From NCBI RefSeq assembly GCF_004684775.1, contig NZ_SRIC01000001.1:1-64000 (forward strand): DNA of 64,000 bases, read 5' to 3'. Source of the stretch: Streptomyces sp. MZ04 (lineage in GTDB: Bacteria; Actinomycetota; Actinomycetes; Streptomycetales; Streptomycetaceae). The notes under the pieces are model-generated. The model was not told the DNA's origin. It ran no database searches and saw nothing but the letters and a program-made list of their open reading frames with translations. Shown here one piece after another: positions 34,265-43,570 of the stretch. Each line of letters begins with the position of its first letter. Position 1 is the stretch's first letter. The position numbers and the translations under genes are program-made.

Positions 34265-34490
34265 GGCCTGTCCGATGGGTCCTGCCGGGGTCGCGACCCC
34301 TGGCACGCGCTCCCCCAAGCTCTCGGCTTCGCTCGAGCAGGGAGGTGCCCCCTCCGGCGTTGTCGTCGGTTGCCGACGCTCCGCGTTGCCGCCCTCCTCC
34401 GCCTTGCAGCCGCACGCACCAGGGCCCGCTCGGCCCTGATCAATCGGCACCCGGCGCGAAGACCGGCCTGACCCACCGGACAGGCCCTAG
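34261..34490. mobile_element. MITE-like element with terminal inverted repeats and CTAG flanks
   Basis: A 230-bp non-coding segment starts CTAGGGCCTGTCCGATGGGT (34261-34280) and ends with the inverted copy (34470-34490), 20 of 21 positions matching. The outermost CTAG on each side looks like a target duplication. Both flanking genes use these CTAGs as stop codons (34262-34264 plus, 34487-34489 minus). No transposase frame is present. The interior includes a 44-bp core (34309-34352) repeated inside aceE. Confidence 0.8.
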
Positions 34491-35149
34491 GCCCCCCGGC
34501 TCTTAGGGGCGGCGAGCAGCCGCAGGCCGCCCGTCAGCTCCCGCAGGCAGTGCACCGCGAGGGCGGCGGGGGAGCCGGGGCCCTCGGCCGGCGCGTCCGT
34601 GGCGGCCCAGGTCTCCAGGGCCAGGCGGACGGCATCCGTGGCGGCGGCCGCCGCCAGGCGTACGTCCAGTGGGTCGGCGTCGTCCCCGGCGAGCCGGGCG
34701 AGGACGGGGACCAGTTGCTCTTCCGACTCCTGGTTCACGCGGTACCAGACGGCACGCAGCGCCGGATCGTCCTGCGCGGCGCGCAGCAGGCCGCGCGTCC
34801 ACTCCAGGGACTCGACCGCGCGGTCGTCCGCCGCGGTGAGCACGTCAGCGATGGACCGCTCCAGGGCCGTCGACACCCCGGCGGCCGGATCGAGCGCGGC
34901 CAGGTGCGTACGCCACCGGGCGCCGCCGCCCGCGAGGAGCGGGCCGACCGCGTCCTGCTTGTTGCGGAAGTACCGGTAGAAGGTGCGCAGCGCCACCCCG
35001 GCCCGGCCCGCGATCTCCTCGGCCGTGGTGCCGTCCGGGCCGCGCTCGGCGAAGAGCTCGGCGGCGGCGCGGGCGATGTCGAGCTGCGTGGCCGCTTTGC
35101 GGCGCTCGGTCAGCGACGGTTGCGATGGCTGCGTCGGTTGGGTGCTCAC
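34487..35149 (-). CDS. TetR-family repressor
   Basis: A 220-residue regulator. The N-terminal DNA-binding domain is ARAAAELFAERGPDGTTAEEIAGRAGVALRTFYRYFRNKQ, as expected. GTG 35149. It is divergent from two SDR genes and an imperfect palindrome lies between them, so it likely represses that operon and itself. Its stop codon sits in the right CTAG of the MITE-like element. Confidence 0.92.
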   Translation of the reverse strand: MSTQPTQPSQPSLTERRKAATQLDIARAAAELFAERGPDGTTAEEIAGRAGVALRTFYRYFRNKQDAVGPLLAGGGARWRTHLAALDPAAGVSTALERSIADVLTAADDRAVESLEWTRGLLRAAQDDPALRAVWYRVNQESEEQLVPVLARLAGDDADPLDVRLAAAAATDAVRLALETWAATDAPAEGPGSPAALAVHCLRELTGGLRLLAAPKSRGA

Positions 35150-35189
35150 GCCCGCAGCCTACGCGCGGACATCACCCTGATACATGAAT

Positions 35190-35216
35190 TGTCGGCATGG
35201 CAAAACATGCCAGACA
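35190..35216. promoter_or_regulatory. Imperfect palindrome, likely TetR operator
   Basis: TGTC-GGCATG (to 35199), a 6-bp spacer and CATGCC-A-GACA (from 35206) form an inverted repeat with one bulged base. It lies 41 bp from the TetR start and about 80 bp from the first SDR start, suited to repress both. Confidence 0.55.
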
Positions 35217-35294
35217 GGCGTACATTGAAATGAGACCGGGGAGGCCGGGTCCATCGACGGACCGGGGATCCCGGAGCTGATCGGAGGCATTTTC

Positions 35295-36080
35295 ATGAAC
35301 CGCTACGAAGGCCGTCGCGCACTCATCACCGGCGGCGGCTCGGGCATCGGCCAGGCCACCGTCCTGCGGATCCTCGATGAGGGCGGCAAGGTCGTGGCCG
35401 CCGACGTCAGCGAGGCCGGCCTGAAGGACACCGTCGAGAAGGCGGGCGCCGCGGCCGACCGGCTCACCACCCTGGTCGTCGACATCTCCGACGAGACCTC
35501 GGTGCGCGAGGGCGTCGCCGCCGCGGTCACCGCGCTCGGCGGCCTCGACGTCCTGGTGAACGCGGCGGGCGTGCTCCGCTCCTCGCACACCCACGAGACC
35601 AGCCTGGACTCCTTCAACCGCGTCATCCAGGTCAACCTGGTCGGTACGTTCCTGGTGATCCGCGAGGCGATACCGGCCCTGCTTCAGGGCGACGGCGCGG
35701 CCGTCATCAACTTCAGCTCCACGTCCGCGATGTTCGCCCACCCGTACATGGCGGCGTACGCGGCGAGCAAGGGCGGCATCCAGTCCATGACGCACGCGCT
35801 CGCCAGTGAGTACGCCAAGCAGGGCATCCGCTTCACCGCCGTGCAGCCCGGCTCCATCTCCAGCGGCATGACCGACGGCAGCGGCGCCAGCAGGCAGAGC
35901 GTGGGCCCCGGCCTGCCCGAGGGCGCGGACATGAGCCTGTTCATGAAACTCGCCCCGGCCATCGGCCAGGGCTTCGCGGGACCGGAGTCCGTGGCCTCCG
36001 TGGTCGCGATGCTCGGCTCCGAGGACGGCAAGTTCATCACCGGCACCGAGGTCCGCATCGACGGCGGCACCCACTTCTGA
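35295..36080 (+). CDS. Short-chain dehydrogenase/reductase
   Basis: A 261-residue classical SDR. The cofactor site is ITGGGSGIGQ with VAADVS (Asp favours NAD), then VNAAG, catalytic Ser in INFSSTSAM and YxxxK in YAASKGG; the end TGTEVRIDGGTHF is standard. A GGAGG site precedes ATG 35295. First gene of a two-SDR operon probably under the divergent TetR protein. Substrate unknown. Confidence 0.93.
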   Translation: MNRYEGRRALITGGGSGIGQATVLRILDEGGKVVAADVSEAGLKDTVEKAGAAADRLTTLVVDISDETSVREGVAAAVTALGGLDVLVNAAGVLRSSHTHETSLDSFNRVIQVNLVGTFLVIREAIPALLQGDGAAVINFSSTSAMFAHPYMAAYAASKGGIQSMTHALASEYAKQGIRFTAVQPGSISSGMTDGSGASRQSVGPGLPEGADMSLFMKLAPAIGQGFAGPESVASVVAMLGSEDGKFITGTEVRIDGGTHF

Positions 36081-36104
36081 GGGTTCGATCTTCTGAGGGT
36101 TCGA
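36074..36104. repeat. Duplicated gene end, 16-bp period
   Basis: cttctgagggttcga occurs at 36074-36088, containing the stop TGA of the first SDR, and again at 36090-36104 in the 34-bp gap before the second SDR. Confidence 0.85.
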
Positions 36105-36114
36105 CAGGAGCACC

Positions 36115-36957
36115 ATGAGCAACGCAAGCGAGACCTTCGCGGGCAAGGTCGTCGTCATCACCGGCGCCTCCGCGGGCATCGGATCCGGATTCGCCCGGCA
36201 TGCCGCTTCCCTGGGCATGCGTCTGGTCCTCGCCGACATAGCCGCCGACCGCCTCTCGGCGCTGGCCGATGAACTGCGGGGCTCCGGCGCCGAGGTCGAG
36301 GCGGTCGTGACCGACGTGGCCGACCCGCTGTCCGTCGACGCCCTCGCGGACCGCGCGTACGACCGCTTCGGCACGGTCGACATGCTGATCAACAACGCCG
36401 GGATCATGGCGATGGGCTACTCCTGGGAGATCCCCGCCGAGCGCTGGGACGCCGCCCTGCGGATCAACATCGGCGGGTATGTGAACGGCATACGTTCCTT
36501 CGTGCCGCGTCTGCTCGAGCGGTCCACGCGGACCTGGGTGCTCAATGTGTCCTCGGTCGGCGGACTGCTGCCGAGCCCCCTGATGGCGCCCTACAGCGTG
36601 ACCAAGTTCGGGACGCTCGCGCTCACCGAGTCCCTCGCCCACGAGATGCGGATGAAGCAGGCGCGGGTGCAGGTCTCGGTGGTGCTGCCGGACTCGGTCA
36701 AGAGCGAGATATTCAGGGCCGCGCGGCCGGGGGACGGCACACCGCCGGAGATAGCGGGCTTCAGCGAACAGCTGCAGCAGCGCGCCGACACCCAGGGGAT
36801 CACGCCCGAGGAGCACGCACGCCGTGTCTTCGAGCAGGCCGCGGAGGGCCGATACTGGATCACTCCGCAGCCCGAGATGATCGACGCGGCACTCCAGCCG
36901 CGTACGGACATGATCCTCGCGCGGACGAACCCGGGGCAGGAGCCGGGCGCGGTCTGA
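36115..36957 (+). CDS. Short-chain dehydrogenase/reductase
   Basis: A 280-residue classical SDR with ITGASAGIGSG, LADIA, INNAG, Ser in LNVSSVGG and YSVTKFG. The tail is longer than usual (EPGAV end). ACAGGAG precedes ATG 36115. Second gene of the operon; the pair may act on successive steps of one pathway such as an alcohol or steroid-like substrate, which is not decided by sequence. Confidence 0.92.
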   Translation: MSNASETFAGKVVVITGASAGIGSGFARHAASLGMRLVLADIAADRLSALADELRGSGAEVEAVVTDVADPLSVDALADRAYDRFGTVDMLINNAGIMAMGYSWEIPAERWDAALRINIGGYVNGIRSFVPRLLERSTRTWVLNVSSVGGLLPSPLMAPYSVTKFGTLALTESLAHEMRMKQARVQVSVVLPDSVKSEIFRAARPGDGTPPEIAGFSEQLQQRADTQGITPEEHARRVFEQAAEGRYWITPQPEMIDAALQPRTDMILARTNPGQEPGAV

Positions 36958-37080
36958 GCGGGAGCCGCTGCCCGACGAGCCGCGCCGGGTGGCCCTTCAG
37001 CCGACCCACGCCGGGTGCTCGTTCAGCCAAGTGGCATACCGCGGATCGCGGGCTGGGCCGGGCGGGCGGAGAGTCGGACC

Positions 37081-38022
37081 ATGCGTGTCTTCCGCGGTAT
37101 ACCGATATCCGTGAGGCGCGTGCCGTCTTCGGTGCGCGCCGCGGGGGCCCGAGCGATAGCGGACGGCCGGCCGGCGGCCCGAGCGGCCCGTGTCGCCTTG
37201 TGCTGTGTGCCCGGGGCCGCGGCCGTGTCGCTGCTGCTGATGTGCGCGGTGTCCGTGGGGCCGGGGACATCGGGGGCGGTGGCGCGGGCCCGCGGACCGG
37301 TGGAGTTCGGCGGGGTCACCGGGGCGGCGGTCGGCGTGACCGGGCGGGCCGCCCTGATGCCGGCGGCCGCGACGCGGGTACGGCGGCCCGCCGGGTATCC
37401 GGCGGCGCGGCCCCCCGTGGTGCTCCGCGCCGACTGGCTGGCCGACGGGGTGAAGGATCCGCCGCCCGCCCGGTACGCCGACCGGGTCGACGCGGTCTTC
37501 GTGCACCACACGGACTCGCCGAACGGCTACGACTGCGCGGATGTCCCGCGCATCATCCGCTATCTGTACCAGGGGCAGGCGGAGGGCAGGCAGTGGGACG
37601 ACATCGGTTACAACTTCCTGGTCGACCGGTGCGGGACCATCTACGAGGGGAGGGCGGGCGGAATCGACAAGGCCGTGGTGGGGGCGCACGCGCAGGGCTT
37701 CAACCGGGGCTCGGTGGGGATCGCGGCGATCGGGACGTTCACGGAGGGGGTGCCGGTTCCGAAGGCCATGACGGATGCCGTGGCGGCGCTGGCGGCGTGG
37801 AAGCTCGGGCTCTCGGGCATCGACCCGCGGTCGACGGTGCGGCTGGTCTCCACGAACAGCCTCAGCAAATACCGGGCGGGCACCAGCGGGCAGTTCCGGG
37901 CGATCTCCGGGCACAACGACGGCTACTTCACCTACTGCCCGGGTGCGGCGCTGACGGCCGCGCTCCCCGCGATCAGGGAGACGGCGGCGAGGCTGCAGAG
38001 CCGCGAGCCCCGCAAGGGCTAG
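37081..38022 (+). CDS. Secreted PGRP-type N-acetylmuramoyl-L-alanine amidase
   Basis: A 313-residue exported protein. A long basic N-terminus precedes a hydrophobic segment (VALCCVPGAAAVSLLLMCAVSV). The PGRP/amidase_2 domain starts at VVLRADWLAD; zinc ligands are likely His in VFVHHTDSPN and His in ISGHNDG near the C-terminus with the Cys of YFTYCPG nearby. GIAAIGTF and VVGAHAQGFNRG are typical. ATG 37081. Predicted to cleave peptide stems from peptidoglycan. TAG stop shares CTAG with the convergent gene. Confidence 0.9.
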   Translation: MRVFRGIPISVRRVPSSVRAAGARAIADGRPAARAARVALCCVPGAAAVSLLLMCAVSVGPGTSGAVARARGPVEFGGVTGAAVGVTGRAALMPAAATRVRRPAGYPAARPPVVLRADWLADGVKDPPPARYADRVDAVFVHHTDSPNGYDCADVPRIIRYLYQGQAEGRQWDDIGYNFLVDRCGTIYEGRAGGIDKAVVGAHAQGFNRGSVGIAAIGTFTEGVPVPKAMTDAVAALAAWKLGLSGIDPRSTVRLVSTNSLSKYRAGTSGQFRAISGHNDGYFTYCPGAALTAALPAIRETAARLQSREPRKG

Positions 38023-38543
38023 TCCATACCGCCGAACGCGACCCAGAGCTTCGGATAGCGCTCTGCCATCACGCTGTCGTTCTCGAAGTCCAGCGGGGTG
38101 CCCTCCGGCTCCGGCGGGGCCGGTGCGATGCCGAGGTCGGGGGTGACGACGCCCGTGAGCTGCTCGTACGCCTCGTCGGCGGCGTACCCCAGCTCCTCGC
38201 CGTCGCCGTCGATCTCCTCGTCGAAGTCCTCCAGGAGATCCGCGAGCGAGTCGGGGTCGTGCAGGGCGCCCTCGAAGACCTCACGGCCCTGGCCGATCAG
38301 CCAGCACCGGAAGTAGTCGAAGGCGTCGTCGCTCGCGCCGCCGAGCAGGATCCAGGCGGCGCCCCAAAGGTCCCAGCGGTAGGCGCGGTTGTAGCGCGCC
38401 TCGAAGTGACGGGCGAAGTCGAGCACCATGTCCGGCTCGAGCTCGAGCAGTCGCTCGGCGAGCAGGTCGGCGTGGTCCTCCGGGTCGCCTTCGGCGGCCA
38501 CGCGGGTGCGGTCCACGATCTCCCAGAACTCCGTCTCGTCCAT
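38019..38543 (-). CDS. DUF4240 family protein
   Basis: A 174-residue acidic protein with the DUF4240 pattern: ETEFWEIVDRTR at the start, RWDLWGAAWILLGGASDDAFDYFRCWLIGQGREVFE in the middle. These short proteins are scattered in Streptomyces and of unknown role. ATG 38543; GTG 38546 is one codon earlier. Its stop overlaps the amidase stop within CTAG 38019-38022. Confidence 0.88.
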   Translation of the reverse strand: MDETEFWEIVDRTRVAAEGDPEDHADLLAERLLELEPDMVLDFARHFEARYNRAYRWDLWGAAWILLGGASDDAFDYFRCWLIGQGREVFEGALHDPDSLADLLEDFDEEIDGDGEELGYAADEAYEQLTGVVTPDLGIAPAPPEPEGTPLDFENDSVMAERYPKLWVAFGGMD

Positions 38544-38675
38544 CACGGGACAAGCATCGGTCCTGGGGGATGGGTACGCACGCGGAGTGCGGCGGATGCG
38601 ACTGTCTCGTTATGCGTGCACATGCCCATGGAAAACCCGACAGCAGATGTCGGCATTGGGTGGAAGCCTCGAAGT

Positions 38676-39635
38676 ATGGACACCACACGCGCACTGCCGC
38701 ACGCACTGACCGGAAAGATCGCCCTCGTCGCCGGTGCCACCCGTGGCGCGGGCCGGGCCATGGCCGTGGAGCTCGGCCGCGCCGGGGCGACCGTGTATGT
38801 GACGGGGCGGACGACCCGCGAGCACACCAGTGAGGTCGGCCGCACCACCGAGACCATCGAGGAGACCGCGGAGCTGGTCACCGAGGCGGGAGCGGGAGCG
38901 GAAGCGGGCGGCGGCCAGGGCATCGCCGTACCCACCGACCATCTGGAGCCCGAGCAGGTCGAAGCCCTGGTCGAGCGGATCGACCGGGAGCAGGGCCGCC
39001 TCGACATCCTGGTCAACGACATCTGGGGCGGGGACGTCCACGTCGAGTGGGGCAAGAAGATGTGGGAGCACGACCTCGACAAGGGGATGCGCATCCTCCG
39101 CCTCGGCGTCGAGACCCACATCGTCACCAGCCGGTACGCGCTGCCGCTGCTCGTGAAGAACCCCGACGGCCTGGTCGTCGAGGTCACCGACGGGACCGAG
39201 GAGTACAACGGCCCCAACTACCGCAAGCCCTTCTACTACGACCTGGCCAAGTCCGCCCCGCTGCGGATGGCGCGCGGTCTCGCCGAGGAGGTCGGGGAGT
39301 ACGGCTGCACGGCGCTCTGTCTGACTCCCGGCTGGCTGCGCTCCGAGTTCATGCTCGACACCGCCTTCAGCGTGAGCGAGGAGAACTGGCGGGACGGCTG
39401 CGAGCAGAACCCGCACTTCGCGATCTCCGAGACGCCGACCTTCGTGGGCCGCGCCCTCGTCGCGCTCGCCTCCGACCCCGAGGTGGCCCGCTGGAACGGA
39501 AAGTCGCTCTCCAGCGGCGGCCTCGCCAAGGAGTACGGCTTCACGGACGTGGACGGTTCGGCCCCCGACGCCTGGCGCTATCTGACGGAGGTCGACCAGG
39601 CGAGCAAGACCGCCGACGTCACCGGCTACCGCTGA
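38676..39635 (+). CDS. SDR-family oxidoreductase
   Basis: A 319-residue protein. AGATRGAGRAMAVELGRAGATVYVTGRTTR is an NADP-type Rossmann start (Arg after the second strand). VNDIWGGD replaces the usual NNAG, and PFYYDLAKSA provides Y and K of the active site. The length and the WGGD motif fit a subgroup annotated simply as SDR oxidoreductases. ATG 38676. Substrate unknown. Confidence 0.87.
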   Translation: MDTTRALPHALTGKIALVAGATRGAGRAMAVELGRAGATVYVTGRTTREHTSEVGRTTETIEETAELVTEAGAGAEAGGGQGIAVPTDHLEPEQVEALVERIDREQGRLDILVNDIWGGDVHVEWGKKMWEHDLDKGMRILRLGVETHIVTSRYALPLLVKNPDGLVVEVTDGTEEYNGPNYRKPFYYDLAKSAPLRMARGLAEEVGEYGCTALCLTPGWLRSEFMLDTAFSVSEENWRDGCEQNPHFAISETPTFVGRALVALASDPEVARWNGKSLSSGGLAKEYGFTDVDGSAPDAWRYLTEVDQASKTADVTGYR

Positions 39636-39642
39636 GGGCACC

Positions 39643-40623
39643 TCAGGAGTCGTACAGCCCCGTCATCCGCGCCGCCGCCCGCGCGAATCGCGCCCGCAGA
39701 CCCGCGGGCGCGATGACCTCCGCCTCCGGCCCGAGCGCCATGAGCTGGGTGAACGCCACGTCCTCGTTCTCGACGGGCAGCGTGACACACACCCGGCCCG
39801 CCGCGTCGGGCCCGCCCGCCGACTCCATCGCCTCGCGCGCGGACGCGGGATCGGTGGCGTACGGAAGGTGCCGCACCCCTGCCTCGGAGAGCCGCACCAC
39901 GACCTCGGCCCGCAGGATCGCCCGCGCGAACTGCGCGGCCCGCTCCTCCCAGAACCCCGGCAGGTCGAACTCCTCGTCGCGTACGAAGCGTTCCTCGCCG
40001 GCGGTGACCGAGACGAACCGGTCGATGCGGTACACGCGGAAGGCGGCGGAACCGGATGCCGGGACCCGCGCGCACAAGTACCAGACGCCCGCCTTGAGCA
40101 CGAGCCCGTACGGCTCCAACTCCCGCTCGACCTCGGCCTCTTGGCGCCGGTAGCGGGCGGTGACCCGGCGGTCGTCCCACACCGCGTCCGCCACGGCGGG
40201 CAGCAGCTCCGGGGCGGGCGTCTCCTTGAACCACCCCGGCGCGTCCAGATGGAACCGCTGCGAGGCGTTCTGCGAGGCGTCCCGCAGCGAGGGCATCAGC
40301 GCCGCCGACACCTTCAGCCGGGCCGCCGAAGCCGCGTCCTGAAGGCCCATCTCCCGCAGCGCGCCCGGCACTCCGGACAGGAACAGTGCCTCGGCCTCGC
40401 TGCGCCCGAGCCCGGTGAGGCGCGTACGGTACCCGCCGATGAGCCGGTAGCCGCCGGTCCGGCCCCGGTCGGCGTACACCGGAACGCCCGCCTCCGACAG
40501 CGCCTGCGCATCCCGCGTGATGGTCCGCTCGGACACTTCGAGCTCGGCCGCGAGCTCGGCGGCGGTCATGGAGGGCCGTGCCTGGAGCAGCAGCACCATT
40601 TTGATGAGGCGGGCAGCGCGCAT
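39643..40623 (-). CDS. WYL-domain (DeoR/YafY-type) transcription regulator
   Basis: A 326-residue regulator. The N-terminal winged helix is RLIKMVLLLQARPSMTAAELAAELEVSERTITRD; the WYL domain begins around VWDDRRVTARYRRQ, with YGLVLKAGVWYLCARV holding the W-Y-L-like triad. ATG 40623 is chosen; the longer frame reaches into the aceE terminator. It follows aceE on the same strand after a terminator and is convergent with the SDR gene. WYL domains bind nucleic acids or nucleotide ligands. Confidence 0.9.
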   Translation of the reverse strand: MRAARLIKMVLLLQARPSMTAAELAAELEVSERTITRDAQALSEAGVPVYADRGRTGGYRLIGGYRTRLTGLGRSEAEALFLSGVPGALREMGLQDAASAARLKVSAALMPSLRDASQNASQRFHLDAPGWFKETPAPELLPAVADAVWDDRRVTARYRRQEAEVERELEPYGLVLKAGVWYLCARVPASGSAAFRVYRIDRFVSVTAGEERFVRDEEFDLPGFWEERAAQFARAILRAEVVVRLSEAGVRHLPYATDPASAREAMESAGGPDAAGRVCVTLPVENEDVAFTQLMALGPEAEVIAPAGLRARFARAAARMTGLYDS

Positions 40624-40648
40624 GGTCCCATGATGCCGCGCACACGAA

Positions 40649-40680
40649 TGCGGGCCCCCACCAGACGGTGGGGACCCGCA
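40649..40680 (-). terminator. aceE terminator
   Basis: TGCGGGCCCCCACC (40649-40662) pairs with GGTGGGGACCCGCA (40667-40680) with one mismatch and a 4-nt loop, 27 bp past the aceE stop. Confidence 0.82.
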
Positions 40681-40706
40681 CACGTATCAAGCGTCAAGCC
40701 GAAGGC

Positions 40707-43451
40707 TTACAGGCCGTACTTGGCCCGAGCCTCCTTCACCGCGGCGGCGGGCACCTCGCCACGACGGGCGAGCTGCGCGAGCGCGGCGACGACGATCGAC
40801 TCGGCGTCGATGCCGAAGTGGCGACGCGCGGCGTCACGCGTGTCGGAGAGCCCGAAGCCGTCCGCACCGAGCGAGGAGTAGTCCTGCTCGACCCACTGCG
40901 CGATCTGGTCCGGGACCTGCCGCATGTAGTCGGAGACGGCGAGCACGGGACCCTGCGCACCCTCAAGTGCCGTACGCACGTAGGGAGTACGCTCCTCGCC
41001 GCGCAGGATGGCCTCGTCGGCCTCCAGGGCGTCGCGGCGCAGCTCGGTCCAGGAGGTGGCGGACCACACGTCGGCGGCCACACCCCACTCCTCGGCGAGC
41101 AGCTGCTGGGCCTTGAGCGTCCAGTGGATGGCCGTGCCCGAGCCGAGCAGCTGGATGCGCGAGACGAAGGGGGTACCTCCCTGCTCGAGCGAAGTCGAGA
41201 GCTTGGGGGAGGCGGGGGAGAGCCCGGCCGTCTCGGCGGTGTTGAAGCGGTAGAGACCCTTGACGATGCCCTCGTCCACACCCGCGGGCTTCGCGGGCTG
41301 CGGCATCGGCTCGTTGTAGACGGTGAGGTAGTAGAAGACGTTCTGGTCCTCACCGGGGGCCGCCTCGCCGTACATCCGGCGCAGACCGTCCTTGACGATC
41401 GCCGCGACCTCGTAGGCGAAGGCAGGGTCGTACGACATCGCGGCGGGGTTCGTCGCGGCGATCACCGGCGAGTGGCCGTCCGCGTGCTGCAGACCCTCAC
41501 CCGTCAGCGTCGTACGACCGGCGGTGGCGCCGACGAGGAAGCCGCGGCCGAGCTGGTCGCCGAGCTGCCACATCTGGTCGGCGGTCCGCTGCCAGCCGAA
41601 CATCGAGTAGAAGATGTAGAAGGGGATCATCGCTTCGCCGTGCGTCGCGTACGACGACGACGCGGCGATGAAGTCCGCCATCGACCCGGCCTCGGTGATC
41701 CCCTCGTTGAGGATCTGGCCGTCCTTCGCCTCGCGGTAGTACATCAGCTGGTCGCGGTCGACCGGCTCGTAGTTCTGGCCCTTGGGCGAGTAGATGCCGA
41801 GCGACGGGAAGAGCGACTCCATGCCGAAGGTGCGCGCCTCGTCGGGGACGATCGGCACCCAGCGCTTGCCGGTCTCCTTGTCGCGGATCAGGTCCTTGAC
41901 GAGTCGTACGAACGCCATGGTCGTCGCGATGGACTGGCTGCCGGAGCCCTTGTCGAACGAGGCGAAGGCCTTGTCGGCGGGGGCGGGCAGCGGCGCGAGC
42001 GGCTGCGTGCGGCGGGCCGGGGCCGGGCCGCCGAGGGCCGCGCGGCGCTCCTGGAGGTAGCGGACCTCGGGGGAGTCGGCGCCCGGGTGGCCGTAAGGCA
42101 CCTGGCCGTCGACGAACTGGCTGTCGGAGATGGGCAGTTCAAGGAGGTCACGCATGTCCTTGAACTCGTCCACCGTCAGCTTCTTCATCTGGTGGTTGGC
42201 GTTCTTGGACTCGAAGCCCTTGCCCAGCGTGAAGCCCTTGACCGTCTGCGCGAGGATCACGGTCGGCGCGCCCTTGTGGGTGAGCGCCGCGCGGTAGGCC
42301 GCGTAGACCTTGCGGGCCTCGTGGCCGCCGCGCGAGAGGTGGAAGCACTCGCTGATCTTGTCGTCGCTCAGCAGCTGGCCAAGAGCCACGAGCGCGGGCT
42401 CGGCACCGAAGAAGTGCTCGCGGATGTAGGCGGCGTCGCGCGTCGCGTACGTCTGGAACTGGGCGTCCGGCACCTCACGCAGGCGGCGGACGAGCGCGCC
42501 CGTGGTGTCGAGCTGGAACAGCTCGTCCCAGGCGTTGCCCCACAGGACCTTGATGACGTTCCAGCCGGCGCCGCGGAACTGGGCCTCAAGCTCCTGCACC
42601 ACGCGGAAGTTCGCGCGGACCGGGCCGTCGAGGCGCTGCAGGTTGCAGTTGATGACGTAGGTGAGGTTGTCCAGACCCTCACGCGCGGCCAGGGCGAGGG
42701 CCGCCGTCGACTCGGGCTCGTCCATCTCGCCGTCACCGAGGAACGCCCACACGTGCGAGGCGGAGACGTCCTTGATGCCGCGGTTGGTGAGGTACCGGTT
42801 GAAGCGCGCCTGGTAGATGGCGGAGAGCGGACCCAGACCCATGGAGACGGTCGGGAACTCCCACAGCCAGGGGAGGCGGCGCGGGTGCGGGTAGGAGGGG
42901 AGGCCGTTGCCGCCCGCCTCCTGCCGGAAGTTGTCGAGCTGCGTCTCGTTCAGACGGCCGTCGAGGAAGGCGCGGGCGTAGATGCCGGGGGATGCGTGGC
43001 CCTGGATGTACAGCTGGTCACCGGAACCGGCGGCCTCCCCGGACTCCTTGCCCTTGAAGAAGTGGTTGAAGCCCGTCTCGTACAGCCAGGCGGCGGAGGC
43101 GAAGGTGGCGATGTGGCCGCCGACGCCGTACTTCGAACCACGCGTCACCATCGCGGCCGCGTTCCAGCGGTTCCACGCGGCGATCTTCCGCTCCATCTCC
43201 TCGTCGCCCTCAATGGCGGGCTCGGCGGAGGTGGGGATGGTGTTGACGTAGTCGGTCTCGAGGAGCTTGGGCAGCGCCAGGCCCGCGCCCTCGGCGCGCT
43301 CCAGCGTGCGGCGCATCAGGTACGCGGCACGGTGCGGCCCGGCCGCCTGCGTAACGGCGTCCAGGGAGGCCTGCCATTCGGCGGTCTCCTCGGGGTCGCG
43401 GTCCGGGAGCTGGTCGAGCTCGCTCGGCTGGATTGCGGAGGGGTCGGTCAT
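40707..43451 (-). CDS. aceE: Pyruvate dehydrogenase E1, homodimeric
   Basis: A 914-residue thiamine-diphosphate enzyme that decarboxylates pyruvate and acetylates the E2 lipoyl arm. [37 protein letters not shown], the ThDP motif [12 protein letters not shown]...[13 protein letters not shown], and [15 protein letters not shown] are typical of AceE. ATG 43451 with AGGAAGG upstream. Near residue 750 the chain carries an extra segment, [12 protein letters not shown], encoded by a 44-bp sequence repeated at 34.3 kb. A 17-bp palindrome lies in its promoter region and a GntR gene is just upstream. Confidence 0.96.
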   Translation of the reverse strand: MTDPSAIQPSELDQLPDRDPEETAEWQASLDAVTQAAGPHRAAYLMRRTLERAEGAGLALPKLLETDYVNTIPTSAEPAIEGDEEMERKIAAWNRWNAAAMVTRGSKYGVGGHIATFASAAWLYETGFNHFFKGKESGEAAGSGDQLYIQGHASPGIYARAFLDGRLNETQLDNFRQEAGGNGLPSYPHPRRLPWLWEFPTVSMGLGPLSAIYQARFNRYLTNRGIKDVSASHVWAFLGDGEMDEPESTAALALAAREGLDNLTYVINCNLQRLDGPVRANFRVVQELEAQFRGAGWNVIKVLWGNAWDELFQLDTTGALVRRLREVPDAQFQTYATRDAAYIREHFFGAEPALVALGQLLSDDKISECFHLSRGGHEARKVYAAYRAALTHKGAPTVILAQTVKGFTLGKGFESKNANHQMKKLTVDEFKDMRDLLELPISDSQFVDGQVPYGHPGADSPEVRYLQERRAALGGPAPARRTQPLAPLPAPADKAFASFDKGSGSQSIATTMAFVRLVKDLIRDKETGKRWVPIVPDEARTFGMESLFPSLGIYSPKGQNYEPVDRDQLMYYREAKDGQILNEGITEAGSMADFIAASSSYATHGEAMIPFYIFYSMFGWQRTADQMWQLGDQLGRGFLVGATAGRTTLTGEGLQHADGHSPVIAATNPAAMSYDPAFAYEVAAIVKDGLRRMYGEAAPGEDQNVFYYLTVYNEPMPQPAKPAGVDEGIVKGLYRFNTAETAGLSPASPKLSTSLEQGGTPFVSRIQLLGSGTAIHWTLKAQQLLAEEWGVAADVWSATSWTELRRDALEADEAILRGEERTPYVRTALEGAQGPVLAVSDYMRQVPDQIAQWVEQDYSSLGADGFGLSDTRDAARRHFGIDAESIVVAALAQLARRGEVPAAAVKEARAKYGL
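41169..41212. repeat. 44-bp repeat core inside aceE
   Basis: Read on the aceE coding strand, this stretch matches 34309-34352 at 41 of 44 positions. It keeps the aceE frame and encodes [14 protein letters not shown]. The AT of local composition does not differ much from the surroundings. Likely a mobile or recombined repeat tolerated in a surface loop. Confidence 0.85.
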
Positions 43452-43570
43452 GTCGCCGCCTTCCTGAGTCGGAGGGGGTCCCCTGTTTCGGTAAGGGGTG
43501 GGGGTGCCCTAGGTCTTTGGCAGGACAGGGCGTGGGGCCTTGGTGAAAGCCCCGGGAGACTCTAACTCCG

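Noticed and set aside
34261-34490. Simple large terminator between convergent genes
   Set aside because: The 20-of-21 inverted ends are 188 bp apart with unrelated interior and CTAG on both sides, which fits an inserted element better than a terminator.
40668-43565. Very long open frame (965 codons) opposite aceE
   Set aside because: It mirrors aceE codon by codon with G/C-rich third positions on the other strand; residues are Val/Arg/Gly/Leu-biased without domains or a ribosome site. Same for the long antisense frames over sucB/lpdA, glnII, glnA, pepA and cobT.
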